This document shows positions 1-13,281 of a stretch of 64,000 nt of DNA, in pieces. Every line of letters starts with the position of its first letter. Positions within the stretch are counted from its first letter, which is position 1. The stretch is from Scolanthus callimorphus (taxonomy: Eukaryota > Cnidaria > Anthozoa > Actiniaria > Edwardsiidae), in the NCBI GenBank assembly GCA_033964015.1, contig CM066917.1:32315951-32379950 (forward strand), read 5' to 3'. The notes under the pieces were generated by a model that saw only the letters and a list, made by a program, of their open reading frames with translations, was not told where the DNA came from and made no database searches. The translations under genes and the position numbers were made by a program.

Positions 1-1768
1 TGTAGTGATCTATTTCACGATCAAGTGTTCTATGTAGTGATCTATTTCACGATCTAGTGTTCTATGTAGTGATCTATTTCACGATCAAGTGTTCTATGTA
101 GTGATATTTTTCACGATCTAGTATTCTATGTAGTGATCTATTTCACGATCTAGTGTTCTATGTAGTGATCTATTTCACGATCTAGTGTTCTATGTAGTGA
201 TCTATTTCACGATCTAGTGTTCTATGTAGTGATCTATTTCACGATCTAGTGTTCTATGTAGTGATCTATTTCACGATCTAGTGTTCTATGTAGTGATCTA
301 TTTCACGATCTAGTGTTCTATGTAGTGATCCATTTCACGATCTAGTGTTCTATGTAGTGATCTATTTCACGATCTAGTGTTCTATGTAGTGATCTATTTC
401 ACGATCTAGTGTTCTATGTAGTGATCCATTTCACGATCTAGTATTCTATGTAGTGATCTATTTCACGATCTAGTGTTCTATGTAGTGATCTATTTCACGA
501 TCTAGTGTTCTATGTAGTGATCTATTTCACGATCTAGTGTTCTATGTAGTGATCTATTTCACGATCTAGTGTTCTATGTAGTGATCTATTTCACGATCTA
601 GTGTTCTATGTAGTGATCTATTTCACGATCTAGTGTTCTATGTAGTGATCCATTTCACGATCTAGTGTTCTATGTAGTGATCTATTTCACGATCTAGTGT
701 TCTATGTAGTGATCTATTTCACGATCTAGTGTTCTATGTAGTGATCCATTTCACGATCTAGTGTTCTATGTAGTGATCTATTTCACGATCTAGTGTTCTA
801 TGTAGTGATCTATTTCACGATCTAGTGTTCTATGTAGTGATCTATTTCACGATCTAGTGTTCTATGTAGTGATCTATTTCACGATCTAGTGTTCTATGTA
901 GTGATCTATTTCACGATCTAGTGTTCTATGTAGTGATCTATTTCACGATCTAGTGTTCTATGTAGTGATCTATTTCACGATCTAGTGTTCTATGTAGTGA
1001 TCTATTTCACGATCTAGTGTTCTATGTAGTGATCTATTTCACGATCTAGTGTTCTATGTAGTGATCTATTTCACGATCTAGTGTTCTATGTAGTGATCTA
1101 TTTCACGATCTAGTGTTCTATGTAGTGATCCATTTCACGATCTAGTGTTCTATGTAGTGATCCATTTCACGATCTAGTGTTCTATGTAGTGATCTATTTC
1201 ACGATCTAGTGTTCTATGTAGTGATCTATTTCACGATCTAGTGTTCTATGTAGTGATCTATTTCACGATCTAGTGTTCTATGTAGTGATCTATTTCACGA
1301 TCTAGTGTTCTATGTAGTGATCTATTTCACGATCTAGTGTTCTATGTAGTGATCTATTTCACGATCTAGTGTTCTATGTAGTGATCCATTTCACGATCTA
1401 GTGTTCTATGTAGTGATCTATTTCACGATCTAGTGTTCTATGTAGTGATCTATTTCACGATCTAGTGTTCTATGTAGTGATCTATTTCACGATCTAGTGT
1501 TCTATGTAGTGATCTATTTCACGATCTAGTGTTCTATGTAGTGATCTATTTCACGATCTAGTGTTCTATGTAGTGATCTATTTCACGATCTAGTGTTCTA
1601 TGTAGTGATCTATTTCACGATCTAGTGTTCTATGTAGTGATCTATTTCACGATCTAGTGTTCTATGTAGTGATCTATTTCACGATCTAGTGTTCTATGTA
1701 GTGATCTATTTCACGATCAAGTATTCTATGTAGTGATCTATTTCACGATAAGTGTTCTATGTGGTGTT
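1..1768. repeat. 32-bp satellite array (about 55 copies)
   Basis: A head-to-tail array of a 32-base unit (core TGTAGTGATCTATTTCACGA followed by TCTAGTGTTCTA) fills the left edge and continues beyond it. Copies differ by only one or two bases (T/C at one place, A/G at another), so it looks recently homogenised. The array runs to within about 10-25 bases of the splice acceptor of the first visible cadherin exon, so it lies in a cadherin intron and supplies the sequence where a branch point and pyrimidine tract would be sought. It has no coding potential. Confidence 0.97.
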
Positions 1769-1777
1769 AATTCGCAG

Positions 1778-4700
1778 GCGAGGGTGTCCTTGATCTCTAC
1801 GCAACCGATGCAGACGTGGGCGAGAATGCGAAAATCACTTACTTTATCTCAGGGGGGGCCCCCAAGGCAAGTTCACTGTGGATACCTCCCCTGTCAAAGG
1901 CGTGCTCAAAGTGAACGGGAAACTCGACTTTGAGAAAGTTCGCTCGTATAACTTGAAGGTGACGGCTACGGACGGGCTGTTTAGTGATGTTGCCGATGTC
2001 GTAGTTACGGTAAGTATCCTTGTACACAGGAATCCCGATATAACCACTAGCCCCCTAGTCATCTCGCGAATTGCTATTTTACGGTCTTCCTGTGGTGTGA
2101 ACGAGGCCCGCGGGATGCATATACCACAGGAAGCCCGATCCACGAGAGTAGGCTATAGTGTGACAAGAACTGATTCCATTGTTATGTCGGGGAATCTGTT
2201 AAAACGGCGAACACTTGATTCAAAGGGAATTGTCTGATATTTTACCGTTGTCCTGCGAGCGGATTACGTAGAATATCGTCTGATACTTAGACGAGTAAGG
2301 AGGCAGTCTCGAGTTCAGGAGTTGGCTAAATAAGTGGATATTATAGAAAATCGAGCAAAAAATCGTTTCATTATTCGGCACTTTGATAACCAAAAAGCAT
2401 CCAAGATGAGATTGCGTAATTGTAACGAGCTCCACACGTTTCTCAGTTGACAGATATCGTAGGATAGATTTCATGCGCGGATGTTAACGTTTACCATATT
2501 TGAGAAATGCATCGATGAGCTGAAAATACTAGCTGTTTTAGGATGTCAAATAATTATCTTCCCTTTTATTTAACCATGCAGCATGTCTGTATCAGTGGTG
2601 ATACGAAAACTGCCCCGCCAAGTCTTTACGGACATGTTTTCCATGTATTACTAACGAGGTCTCTTTTATTATTTGTCTTGCCTTTTGTAGATCGCAGACG
2701 TAAACGACCTCCCTCCGGTTTTCTCGAGTCCACTTTACGAGTCCAAACTCCGCGAGAACACAGGTCCTGGGGCTGGTGTAGTACGCGTGACCGCGTCTGA
2801 TATAGACAGTGAAACCATCACCTTCTCGCTTGGTGAGCGCGGCAAAGGTTTCTTCACAATCACTGGCCGCCGCGCTTCAGCTCCGAGAACCTTTATTGGC
2901 GATATTAAGACTGGGAACACCAAGCTAGATCGCGAGGTTGCGCCAATTAAAGTTTTCAGCGTTATTGCTAGCGACGGAAAGCACAAGGCAAAGGCGGAGG
3001 TCAGAGTGAACTTGACCGACGTCAACGACAACGCGCCAAGGTCAGTGAACATCGATTTTATGTGCGCATGACAGCTTTAGGAGCTGTCCGCTGTCCAACA
3101 GTGTGAGTTTGGTTTTTACTGTACAACTCCTCCATTAACTCAAAGACTCTTTCATGTTGTTCTTGTTTCCTCGAGCCGTCACGTGTGTCTTTTGTGGAAT
3201 CTGTTATCTGTGGCGGTGTACGTGGGTTTACTGCAACTTACTTCTGTATCGTTTCGCGGCAAAATGTTTCGCAAGTTGTCGCATTTTGAAAATTCTATGT
3301 AAGTTTTGATGTCCCATGCCATCACTTGTCGCTACTTTCAAATTGTGCGCAGTTGCGAATTTAGGGGGAGGGGGTGTGAGGGCCGCGGTCCCCTTTTCTC
3401 GGGAGATTTCCCCACACATTTACTGCATTTGCTGATGGAAATGTGCAATATTTGGTCCCTATATTATCACTATCCTGTTACGTGCGTCACGTCTAATCAT
3501 GCGTGTCTCACGTGTGTGTAAGGAAGGGGAATTTGGATCACAGGGAACCCATGAAATAGCACAAAATAACCCGTGAAATAACACAGGGAACCCGTGAAAA
3601 GACTTGGCTTCTTATTAATATTTCGCTGTCCATTTTACGCAGGTTTCCCGCCTCGCCCTATATCGGTTACGTTGAAGAAACAAGCCCGCCGGGACGAGCG
3701 TCATGTACATACAGGCTGTGGATGATGACGACCCACTAGCGGGAGGAAACGCTAAAATTAATTACGTGCTCACGGACTCTGCTGGAGATAGATTCAGTAT
3801 TGACCTTAAAACAGGGCTTATAAAACCAAAGTCTCCTTTGATCGCGAGAAACCTCCCAACTCGTTCAAAGTTCGTGTAATCGCAACTGACGCCGGAACCC
3901 GAAACTATCTGGTAGCGTAGATGGTTACATATATGTATCGGATGCCAACGACCACAAGCCCAAGTTCACGGAGAAGTTTTTCAGGGGATCCGTGGCCGAG
4001 AACGCCCCTCCTGGGTACAGTGTTCTTAAGGTCAGCGCCACGGATGAGGATGAAGGCCCAAATGCGGTGCTTGAGTTTGTGGTTCAAAAAGGCAACGATC
4101 CTCACGCTTTTTATATCGATCCCTATAACGGGACGGTGCTTGTATCAGGGATCTTGGATTATGAGAAAAAGAAAAAATACGAAATGACGGTGACGGTAGC
4201 CGACAGGGGGATGCCCCCTTTACAAGCTGACCAAGTCGCTTATATTGTGATTGATGTCCTTGATGCGAACGACAACGCGCCGATCTTCATCCCTAATACA
4301 TACAATAAAACAGTCCTAGAGGACACCGATGACCAAGTTGGGAAGCCTGTGCTTACTGTGACCGCGATTGATAAAGACAGCGGTACTAATGGGAACTTCA
4401 CGTTCGGGATAGATCCAAGAAGCGATCCTGATGACACCTTTGTTATCGTACCAGATCCCAAGAACTCGAGTATTGGGATCATCAGGACAAGAATTCCTCT
4501 TGATCGGGAGAAGAAACCGTTCCATCACATCATTGTAACAGCTACTGACGTGGGAGGGTTGGAGGGAAGAGCGGACGTCAGGATAACCGTGAATGACGTC
4601 AATGATAACGGACCTTGGTTCTTACCGCGATTTTTCCATGGCACCGTCAAGGAAGGAACGAGCGCTGCGCAATATGTTACCAGACTGAAAGCTTACGATC

Positions 4701-7700
4701 CGGATCAGTTTGTTAAGGACCAGAAAATTACCTTAAAGTTTACAACGGTACGGAAGGGGATAACTTCCGGTTGGATCCGTCGACGGTGACAAACGACAGC
4801 GTCGTTATGCGTGGTTTTGGAATGTTTGATCGCGAAGCAAAACCTGAATGGAAGGTTGGAGTAGAAGCGCTGGATAACGTCCCGCCTAAACCGCAGAGGA
4901 ACTTCACGTACGTGTTTGTAGATGTGGAGGATGTGAACGATAACTCCCCGGAGATGGCTCTTTGCTGATCATTGTTAACGCGTATGGTGGGAACTTTTCA
5001 GGGGGAGTCATCGGGAAGCCTTATTACCAAGACGATGATTTCGATGGTGATGTTAATACGTACAAGCTAGACTCGCAGTCACCCGACAGTACTTTGAAGT
5101 CGACGCTAAGAGCGGTGACATCACAGCTCCCGCCATGATCCCTATGGGAGAATACAAACTCAAGATTCTCGTCACAGAGACTGGGAAAAGCAGCCCTGCG
5201 ACCGTCACGTCATCTGTGACTGTTCTAGTGCGCAGAATCGACCCGGAAGCTGTCGACAATGGGGTGGGGGTCGAGTTCTATGACATGCGCAAAGTAGGGT
5301 ACTTTGTTGGAGATTATTATGACGGCTTTAAAGACGTCCTCAGGTCTATACTCGGCGTCAACAAGGACAGCATTAAGATCTTTAGTGTGCAGAGGACCAA
5401 TGACTCGCATCAGCTGGCAGTAGATGTGTTCTTTACTGTCTCACAAAACGGCGGTTACATGAGTCCCTTGGATATCACTAATAAACTCGTCAATGCCAAG
5501 AAGCCATTAGAAGAATTAGGTAAGTGCCGGACAATGGCCTCCCTGTCTGTCTTAGCTGTGGTAGCCATTCCTGGCTCTTATTGGTTCCGTGCTATCTACG
5601 CAGTTTGTAATTAGCTTGTAATTGACATTGATCATTAATGTTAATTTATTTTCAGGCCTTAAAATTGGCGCTCTCGGGATTGACCAATGTGCGAAAGGAT
5701 TGTTAAAAACCCTGTCGGCAAACATACAAACGTCCTGGAGACGTCGTCGGCCTTCTCTGTTGCTAGCGGTGATTACGGCAAGGTTCCTGCCCCGAAATCG
5801 TCTCTCACTATCGTCTCAATGGATGTGAATGCAAAATGCAAACAAGAAGTTATCTTTCCGCCGGAGAAGAAATGTCGGCCTCGTAACCCTTGTCTTCACG
5901 GTGGGACGTGCTATACAACAGTACCTAAGTGCCCGGGTTCGTCTGTAAGTGTCCCCATGGCTATCACGGGCCACTTTGTGAGATGACGACCCGCACCTTC
6001 AAGGGCAACTCCTACATATGGCTCCCAAAACTCATGACGTACGCGCTGAGCGATCTGGAGTTCGAGTTTATGACGGAGACTCCTGACGGCCTGCTAGTCT
6101 TTCAGGGACCAGAAAGTGAAGGAGGGAACAATGGACTGAAGGACTTTATTGCTGTGGTACTAAGGGGAGGGCGTATAGAGCTCCATATTTCACTGGGGCT
6201 TGGGTCAGTTACTGTGAAGATGGACAAGGGTCCTACACTTCACGATGGGGAGTGGCATACAGTGCAAGTGCTCAGGAACAAAAAGGTGATCAATATGAAA
6301 CTTCTCCCAACAACATCAGTACTTTTTCAAGTAAATAGTTCATGGGAATTTAACAAATAATCAGATGTATGGGACTGACACCTAAATCACATTTGGAGGG
6401 CTTCTGACTTATTTCACATTCAGAAGCGGTAGTGTATTCTTTTTGTAGCAGAGAATGGCCATTGTGCTACTCTTGACTTTTGGTGTAGAAGCTTTATTAT
6501 CAATCACGTTATTTTTACAGGATATCGAAATTGTCATCGACCGCTGTTCAAATGCTGAGCTGACGCACAAGGCGGACGGTAAAGTGGTGGAGGACAGGGC
6601 ATCGTGTCACGTGTACGGGAGGATGCTGGGAAAGTCCGTCTACCTGGACGGATTCGGACCTCTACAGATAGGCGGCGTGTCTAATCCGGATATGGACTAC
6701 CCGGACATACCATATAAGGTATATATACCATATAAGTTATAACTATGTTATGGATATTCGAGTTTGTTAGCAAGAACAATCTCGAAAAGAATTACATGTA
6801 AGAAACTTCCAAATTCTCAGGCTTAGTAATTGATGCCGACCTGATCATGTCATATAAGGTTTGTTGTCGCTGATCATAAGGGACGTAAAATAATTGTTGG
6901 ACTGGTCAAAGACTATTCTTAGTGGCAGAACTCCCTACAATATAATATTTAGCCACACTCATGATTGTAAACTGCTGTCCGCATCTCAGAGATCAGATGA
7001 AATTAAGCGCTACATACATAGACACATTCATTTATTTTCCACCTAGGGATTCAAAGGCTGTATACGTAACATCAAAGACAACCATCAGCTCTATGACCTC
7101 AAGAATCCTCTGAAGGTTGTGAACGCTCCCGAGGGATGTGAGCTCGCTGGCGCATGTCCTGATTGTAATGGAAAAGGTTACTGTGAACCACTGATGGCAC
7201 GACCCAGCATCTGTGTCTGTAACCTCGGCTACAGCGGGAAAAATTGCGACGGACGTAAGTATTGAAATGTTATTGATGACGATGTTGTTGATGAGTGTGT
7301 TGTTATTGTTGTGTTATTGATGATAATGATGGTGATGTTGTTGATGATTTCGAGCGTGGTGGCGTTCCACTAACACATACTCCCTTTTACCAGGTGGTAA
7401 AGCCAGTTACTACTTGGCGAACAGTTTTACCGAGTACCTAGTGGCTGCGCGTAGGCGTCGCCGTCGTGAGCTCGTCCCGCCTCCTGTGTCGCTCTTCAAC
7501 AAGTTCTACACGAATATCGCGATGCAGGTGAAACTTGACGAAGACGCGACTGATGTAGTTGTCTTCCTCGCGTCTAATCGCATGGGCACGGAATTCCAAA
7601 GGGTGGATGTAAGTATCTTTAACTGCGATTTGAAAACTTACGATTCTCAGAATCAGTTTACTGCTTTACTATGGAAAAATTGACTTCCTGGTCTAGTTAG

Positions 7701-10700
7701 TGTGCGCGCGCGTCTCTCTCCTTTGACATAAAGCTATTGTAGCTATAAGCATCATTGAAGAGTACCCATGATAAAGTAGATAGTGTTTATAAACGTTTGT
7801 ATGTGATTGGCATATAAGCCGCTAGCTTTACACATATCATTATCATATCTGCCAAGTTTACTAACTCTCCCGCGCTCTTTCTAACCGCAATGACAGGATT
7901 GATTTGTTCGTATGTATATTTAGTTTCATGTATTATTATATCTTTATCAGTTTTCAACCTATTTTCCTTGCTTGGCAATTATATCAACTTCAGGCCGCTC
8001 TTTTCAGCTGGATACGTTTATTATGCACAAAGTTCAACATTTCACAAGGCCCTATGACTTCAAATCCTCCATTTTCTCTTATTTGCAGGTCAAAGACAAA
8101 AAGATCCGTTACGTGTTACGACTCGGCGCGCGCATGTTGATCCTCTCATTTCCGCAGCTCAACGTTACCGACGGCGTGTATCACAGTGTCGTGGTGCGCA
8201 GGCGCGGAGACTACGTCGTCATGCAGCTCGACTTCAAAGGTTACATCATTGGAAGTTTACACAGCCAGCGAACCCTCCTGGATATGAGCGGCGGTGAAAT
8301 ATTTTCTGGGGGTCTCCCTAATATTACTATTGTGCGAATTATTGAAGCCATTGTAGCCGATGAAGGGAGCGCTGTGATCCAGACACAGATTCAGCGGAAA
8401 GAGGACGCGCGCAGGGGCATGGGCGTTGACGTCCGAAATCTACAGTTGTCCGGTCCGATGGACTGGTCATCCGCGAGAAAACGCCGTCAAGCGGAAACGG
8501 TTTCTGTCTTGGGCGACTTTGGAGGTAAGTAGAAAGATGTGCTTGAAACGTTTCTTTTTATCGTGTGCACAGAAGTTCGGATTGAGGGAAGAAACATACC
8601 ACCACCACTTTGCATTTATAGGGTTTAGGGAAGAACACGTGAATAACACTTATTATACTCTTTCTAGCGGCAATATTATAACTCACATTTTAATTTGTAT
8701 TCATGGAAATAATAATGCCGGAGAAATGACCCTACGTCAGACCCATGCGCGCATTTTGGACCCTTGTTTCTTGAACTTGCTTTTCATGAAAGGTCTGATT
8801 TTGTAATTTCTTACAATGTATTGGCTTTCTTTGCCCTCATTGACTGAGGGACGATGTGCAACCAAAGCTAGCAACTTTCGGTTTATTGGTGATCCGAGTG
8901 AGATGATATTTCTTTGTGGACGCTAACAATACCGTGCTATGTGTATCTGCTTCAGGGTGTATCGCAGGTACGAGTGTTAATGGCGCGGACCTGGAGAGTG
9001 ACCCTAACATCAAGGTTCATCGGCAGAACGTGTTGAGTGGATGCCCGTGTCTTCAGAATCACTGCTTGAATGGAGGAACGTGTGTGAGCGCGATGCCCAA
9101 CTACTGCGTTTGTCCGCCTGGGTGGACGGGACCGAGATGTGAAAACCCTATTGTACCCCCGCCTGTTGGTGAGTAACACTGTCTGTCCGTCCGTTCGTCC
9201 GTCCGCCTGTCTGTCTGTCTGTCTACCTGTATGGTTGTCTGTCCGTCTGTCTGTCTGGTTTTCTGACTGTTTCCCGGGGGGTACTCCCTATATTGGACTA
9301 TACGGGGATGCTCGGCCCGAAAGGGGTAGGGTTTTCAGGCTGGAGGTATAAGAAAGGGGTAGGGTTTTCAGGCTGGACTGGGTATAAAGAAGGGTAGGGA
9401 AAATTGAAATTTTGGTACAAAAAGGGTCTGTATTTCACCTGTTGTTCAAAGGGATGCCTTTTTCAGGCTTGGTATAAGAAAGGGGTACCTTTTTGGCTTT
9501 GGTATAAGAAATGGGTACTTTTTCTGCTCTGAAATTGGTATAAAAAAGGGTAAGGGGTCCAGAATCTGGGCCGAGCTTCCCCGTAAAAAATTGGGAGTAC
9601 CCAAAACTCGTTAACTCTCTGTCCCTCACTCTGTCAATAATTGTCTGTCCCAGTAACTTTCAGGATTGTAGTCGGCCAGCATTTTTGTTGATCGTTCCTC
9701 GCTTGCCTTTCTGAGGTGTCTGAGGTCTGTGTGTGTGTCTCCTCACGAGTCTAGTATCTCATTCGCATCACGTTGCTCTTCGCTTCTTTCTTCTTTCTTT
9801 CCATCCCTTATTTCTTAACATAACAACTCCAAATCACGTCCCTCTCTTCATAGGTGAACGCGCCGTCACCCGTATACTCCATCCTGCCGTCATTGCCGTC
9901 ATTCTCGTTGTGCTCGTCGCCGTCTTGGCCATCATGGGTGCCGTCATCTTCAAGCGTCGTCCCGAACCAGTCGCCGTCTACGCCGACTCCACCGATACCG
10001 GTCACGTGCACGATAACGTGCGTCTATATCATGATGACGGGGGAGGGGAGGAGGATAACATGGCGTACGACATTACCAAGTTGATGAAGTACACGTACGT
10101 CGAGACCACGATCGTACCGTCACCTATCGCGCCCTCAATGTCAACTGAGACGCATGTACGTAAATAGGACAAGAACATCTTGTCTTTTGGAGCGTATGTT
10201 GTTTATTTGTGTCCTGAGTAACACGCGAGAGAGCAAAATGACGCTACGAGGGACATAAGTAAACGACATGCCCGATAAAAGTCATTATTATTATTATCAC
10301 TAATAGACGAGGGCAATATTTTAATTTTTTGTTGTACATCCCATTGCACTAATTTTTCACTGAATTGTGTAATCGAGATCATTTCTTGTGTGTTTCAGGT
10401 CCCACCTCCCTCAGATAGACAGCCATTGCTAGGAGACTCGCCTGGACCCGACCGTGTTATCGGACTCACTGGGAGGCCTGGGCCCAAGATGCCCAAATAT
10501 GTCGAAGGCGATGACGTAGGCGATTTCATCACCACACGTGTCAAGATCACGGACCGCGAGGTATGATGGTTGTTTTGGCTTCTTTCGACGTGCTGACATG
10601 TTTTGTGTCCCTTCCCAAGGTACATTTTCGTGTTTTCGTGTCCCTTCCCAAGGTATATTTTCGTGTTTTCGTGTCCCTTCCAAGGTATATTTTCGTGTTT

Positions 10701-11204
10701 TCGTGTCCCTTCCCAAGGTATATTTTCGTGTTTTCGTGTCCCTTCCCAGGTATATTGTCGTGTTTTCGTGTCCCTTCCCAAGGTATATTGTCGTGTTTTC
10801 GTGTCCCTTCCCAAGGTATATTGTCGTGTTTTCGTGTCCCTTCCCAAGGTATATTGTCGTGTTTTCGTGTCCCTTCCAAGGTATATTGTCGAGTTTTCGT
10901 GTCCCTTCCCAAGGTATATTTTCGTGTTTTCGTGTCCCTTCCCAAGGTATATTGTCGTGTTTTCGTGCCCCTTCCCAATGTATATTATTGTCTTACTGTT
11001 TTCGTGTCCCACTAGGTGTTCCTTGCTGTGGACGAACTCCATATCTATCGCTACGAAGGTGACGACATGGAAGTAGACGATCTGAGCGAGATCGAGGCTG
11101 ACGAGGAAGATGACGAGTACGAACAGGAGTTTGATTTCCTCAAGCAGTGGGGATCTAAGTTTGACAAGCTTGCCAAGATGTACGATTCTGTAGACGATGA
11201 TTAA
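1778..11204 (+). CDS. classical cadherin, 3' part (5' end outside window)
   Basis: Exons: 1778-2009, 2691-3040, 3643-5519, 5656-6285, 6521-6718, 7047-7254, 7394-7608, 8089-8524, 8956-9168, 9854-10155, 10399-10560, 11016-11204 (stop TAA). In order they encode about six or seven cadherin repeats (DVNDNAP, DANDNAP, LDREK, DREAK motifs), an EGF module (about 5875-5985), laminin G (5990-7140), a second EGF (7140-7254), a second laminin G (7394-8524), a third EGF (9035-9150), one transmembrane helix (about 9880-9950) and a cytoplasmic tail. The tail has GGGEEDNMAYDI (p120-catenin-like juxtamembrane site) and EFDFLKQWGSKFDKLAKMY (beta-catenin-like site), which mark a classical cadherin acting in adherens junctions. 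Nine single-base deletions, each in a same-base run, break the frame near 1866, 3695, 3825, 3914, 4748, 4962, 5087, 5690 and 5935; the cadherin and EGF pattern resumes after each. Family assignment is firm; the orthologue name is left open. Confidence 0.93.
9264..9605. repeat. intronic inverted-repeat element with GGGTACTCCC ends
   Basis: Lies in the cadherin intron before the transmembrane exon. It starts with GGGGGGTACTCCC and ends with GGGAGTACCC, an inverted pair. Between them is a tandem stretch of a GGGGTAGGGTTTTCAGGCTGG-like unit and several variants of GGTATAAGAAAGGGGTA. It looks like a short non-autonomous DNA transposon or a dispersed repeat. No coding capacity is seen. Confidence 0.6.
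10600..11010. repeat. 33-bp minisatellite in the last cadherin intron
   Basis: About 12 tandem copies of a unit of roughly 33 bases (GTGTCCCTTCCCAAGGTATA plus TTTTCGTGTTTTC) nearly fill the 455-base intron between the last two exons. Because 33 is a multiple of three, all frames stay open on both strands, which produces long but meaningless reading frames. The real exon resumes at 11016 right after the array. Confidence 0.95.
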
Positions 11205-13281
11205 CCTAGTAGTGCCCCCTTAGACTGTATGATCATGTGATCTCTTGAGATTGAACGCTACTCGCAGTTATTTCGCGGGTCAAAGTGCCTTGTCGAGTCG
11301 CAAAGATTTAGCTCTCTCGTGCCATACTCGCAAGCTATAATTTAGTTCCCGCAATATCGCGCGGGAGTTTGTTCTAGCAGGATCCCGGAACAAGGCAGTG
11401 AGTCACCAGCGAGTTTCGTAGGTTAATTTATTTTCTATCCCGAGTTTTCTAGAGAGAAACGGTTTTGATTTTTTCATGACATAACCAGAAATGTGTTAGT
11501 TTTCATTATTTCAGAATTTGTCGTTTTGGAACGTCGCTGCGATTTTATTAACAAAAACTTTGTTGCCGGTTAGTTTTTTGTATTTTCGATATGCTAATTT
11601 GTTCAATAGATGCGGTTTCTTCTTCTGTGGCTTAAAAATCATGCAGTGAAAATTTTCGGATTCTGGCGAGAGAATCAGCACGGTCGCCGACAGTATCATA
11701 ACCGCGAGAAGTTGGGCAGATTTTGAATGACTGGGAAAGGTCCGTGTTCACGACGCGGACATGGCACTGTTAAGGTACAGTGTAGTACGGTGCAGTCACG
11801 GAACAGTCACATCATGGTCACGTCGCAGTCACGGTCACGTCGCAGTCACGGTTACGTCGCAGTCACGGCAAGGTCACTTTATAGTCACCGTTCACTTCTA
11901 AGAATTCGTCGTACGGTCAGCACACTCACTCGGGACCCCGCGCCGTAACGTTTTCGCAGTCATACGAAATCTGCTCTGTAACGATAGTAGAACTATTTCG
12001 AAACTTTGTTCATAGAATATTTTGCTATGTGAATGTCAGGAATAGAATTCCAATAAAAAAGGAGTCCGATGATGAAGTAATAATAAATTAGCTTGAGGAG
12101 CTATGAGTTCCTGGATTGCGTGACTGCATGTATAAAATAAACACTTGCTTTTTTGCTGATAGAGCGAACTTCAGATGACTGTTCTAAAGCCAAATACACT
12201 AGCCAATCATGAACTAGAGAAATGATAAGTTCCTGCAGGGGCAAAGTTGCCGCTGTTGACCAATGAAAATGGATTAGAAAATAACACCTATGTTGTATTG
12301 TGAATGTGCGCATTCTGATTGGTTAAAAAGCGTGTTTGTAAGAGACCTGAGAAACACGATTGTCACGCAACGCTGTCGCGCGTGTGTATGTTATTTTCTA
12401 AAAGCAATAAAAATACTTTCTGCGTGGTCTCTGGTTTCTTACAAACACTCGGGAATGTTGGTCGAACTGATAAAACTTGAAAGACATTCGGCTCGTGTCT
12501 TTCAAGTTTTGATCAGTTCTCCCAACATCCCCCTCGTGTTTGTAAGAAAGCAGAGAGCACGCGGAAAGTACTTTTATTGCTTAAAGATAAACGCAAATAC
12601 AAATAGTTTTCGACACTCTTCTGAAATCCGCTCTAAGCCTTGTTGATAAAAATGGAATGCAGGAAAATAACTAGGACAATGCGAGGTCTGTGTTTATTAA
12701 CACCAAGCTTTGTGTGACATCAGGCGCTTCAACACGATGCAATCTTTACATTTTGCGTCATACATTTTTATTTAGATTTTGTTTTGCTCCAAGCAAAAGT
12801 TCCCTTCTAAACATTACTTCATTACTATTTATCCAAAGTAGGTTGTCCATAATTTTAGAGTATGATAATATTTCTAAAGATTAAAGTAAAAGATTTATTT
12901 AGGAAAATCCATAAGCGAAGTATATTATAGATGCGCCAAAGCAGCCTTCATGAGGTGATTAATAAAAAAAGAATTTTTGTAGTGACTTTGTAGATAAAAT
13001 GATAATAAAGTTACTAATATTTTTAGCACGCGTTTCATGAGTGTTCTTCTGACAGTCTTCGTGTTTTTGTTTTTTTTTTTGGGGGGGGGGGGGAGAGGGG
13101 GGGGGGGGGGGGGGCACGTGGCGGAGTCATCTTCGAGAACGTGAAAGAGCCAGGACCACGGACCTTCCTCATAAAATAAAACCTGAAGTGCGTTTTTTCC
13201 CGGCATGCCAAGCGGGCTTTGTCACCACAGGAATCCCAAGGACTCTCGGAAACGAGGCTTGCTTGCTGCAAAGTTCCAAAG
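11205..13281. other. cadherin 3' flank and NPEPL1 promoter side
   Basis: No gene is seen. The first good AATAAA after the cadherin stop is at 12052-12057, a candidate poly(A) signal. 11760-11880 holds short reiterations of CAGTCACGGTCACGTCG. 12274-12590 is a palindromic dispersed repeat. 13069-13114 is a T run followed by G runs, a likely weak point for sequencing. The NPEPL1 start codon is at 13282. Confidence 0.6.
12274..12590. mobile_element. palindromic MITE-like repeat, copy 1
   Basis: About 320 bases made of two adjacent imperfect palindromes: TTAGAAAATAACA faces GTTATTTTCTAA, and TTTCTTACAAACACTCGGGA faces CTCGTGTTTGTAAGAAA. The same sequence occurs in reverse orientation at about 51712-52037, so this is a dispersed element rather than a local hairpin. 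No reading frame is present. Confidence 0.8.

Noticed and set aside
1..1768. CRISPR-like array
   Set aside because: The repeats are contiguous with no unique spacers, and the genome is plainly eukaryotic; it is a satellite.
10395..11076. Long overlapping reading frames on both strands
   Set aside because: They are produced by the 33-base minisatellite, whose length is a multiple of three; the peptides are pure repeats and the stretch is an intron between proven cadherin exons.
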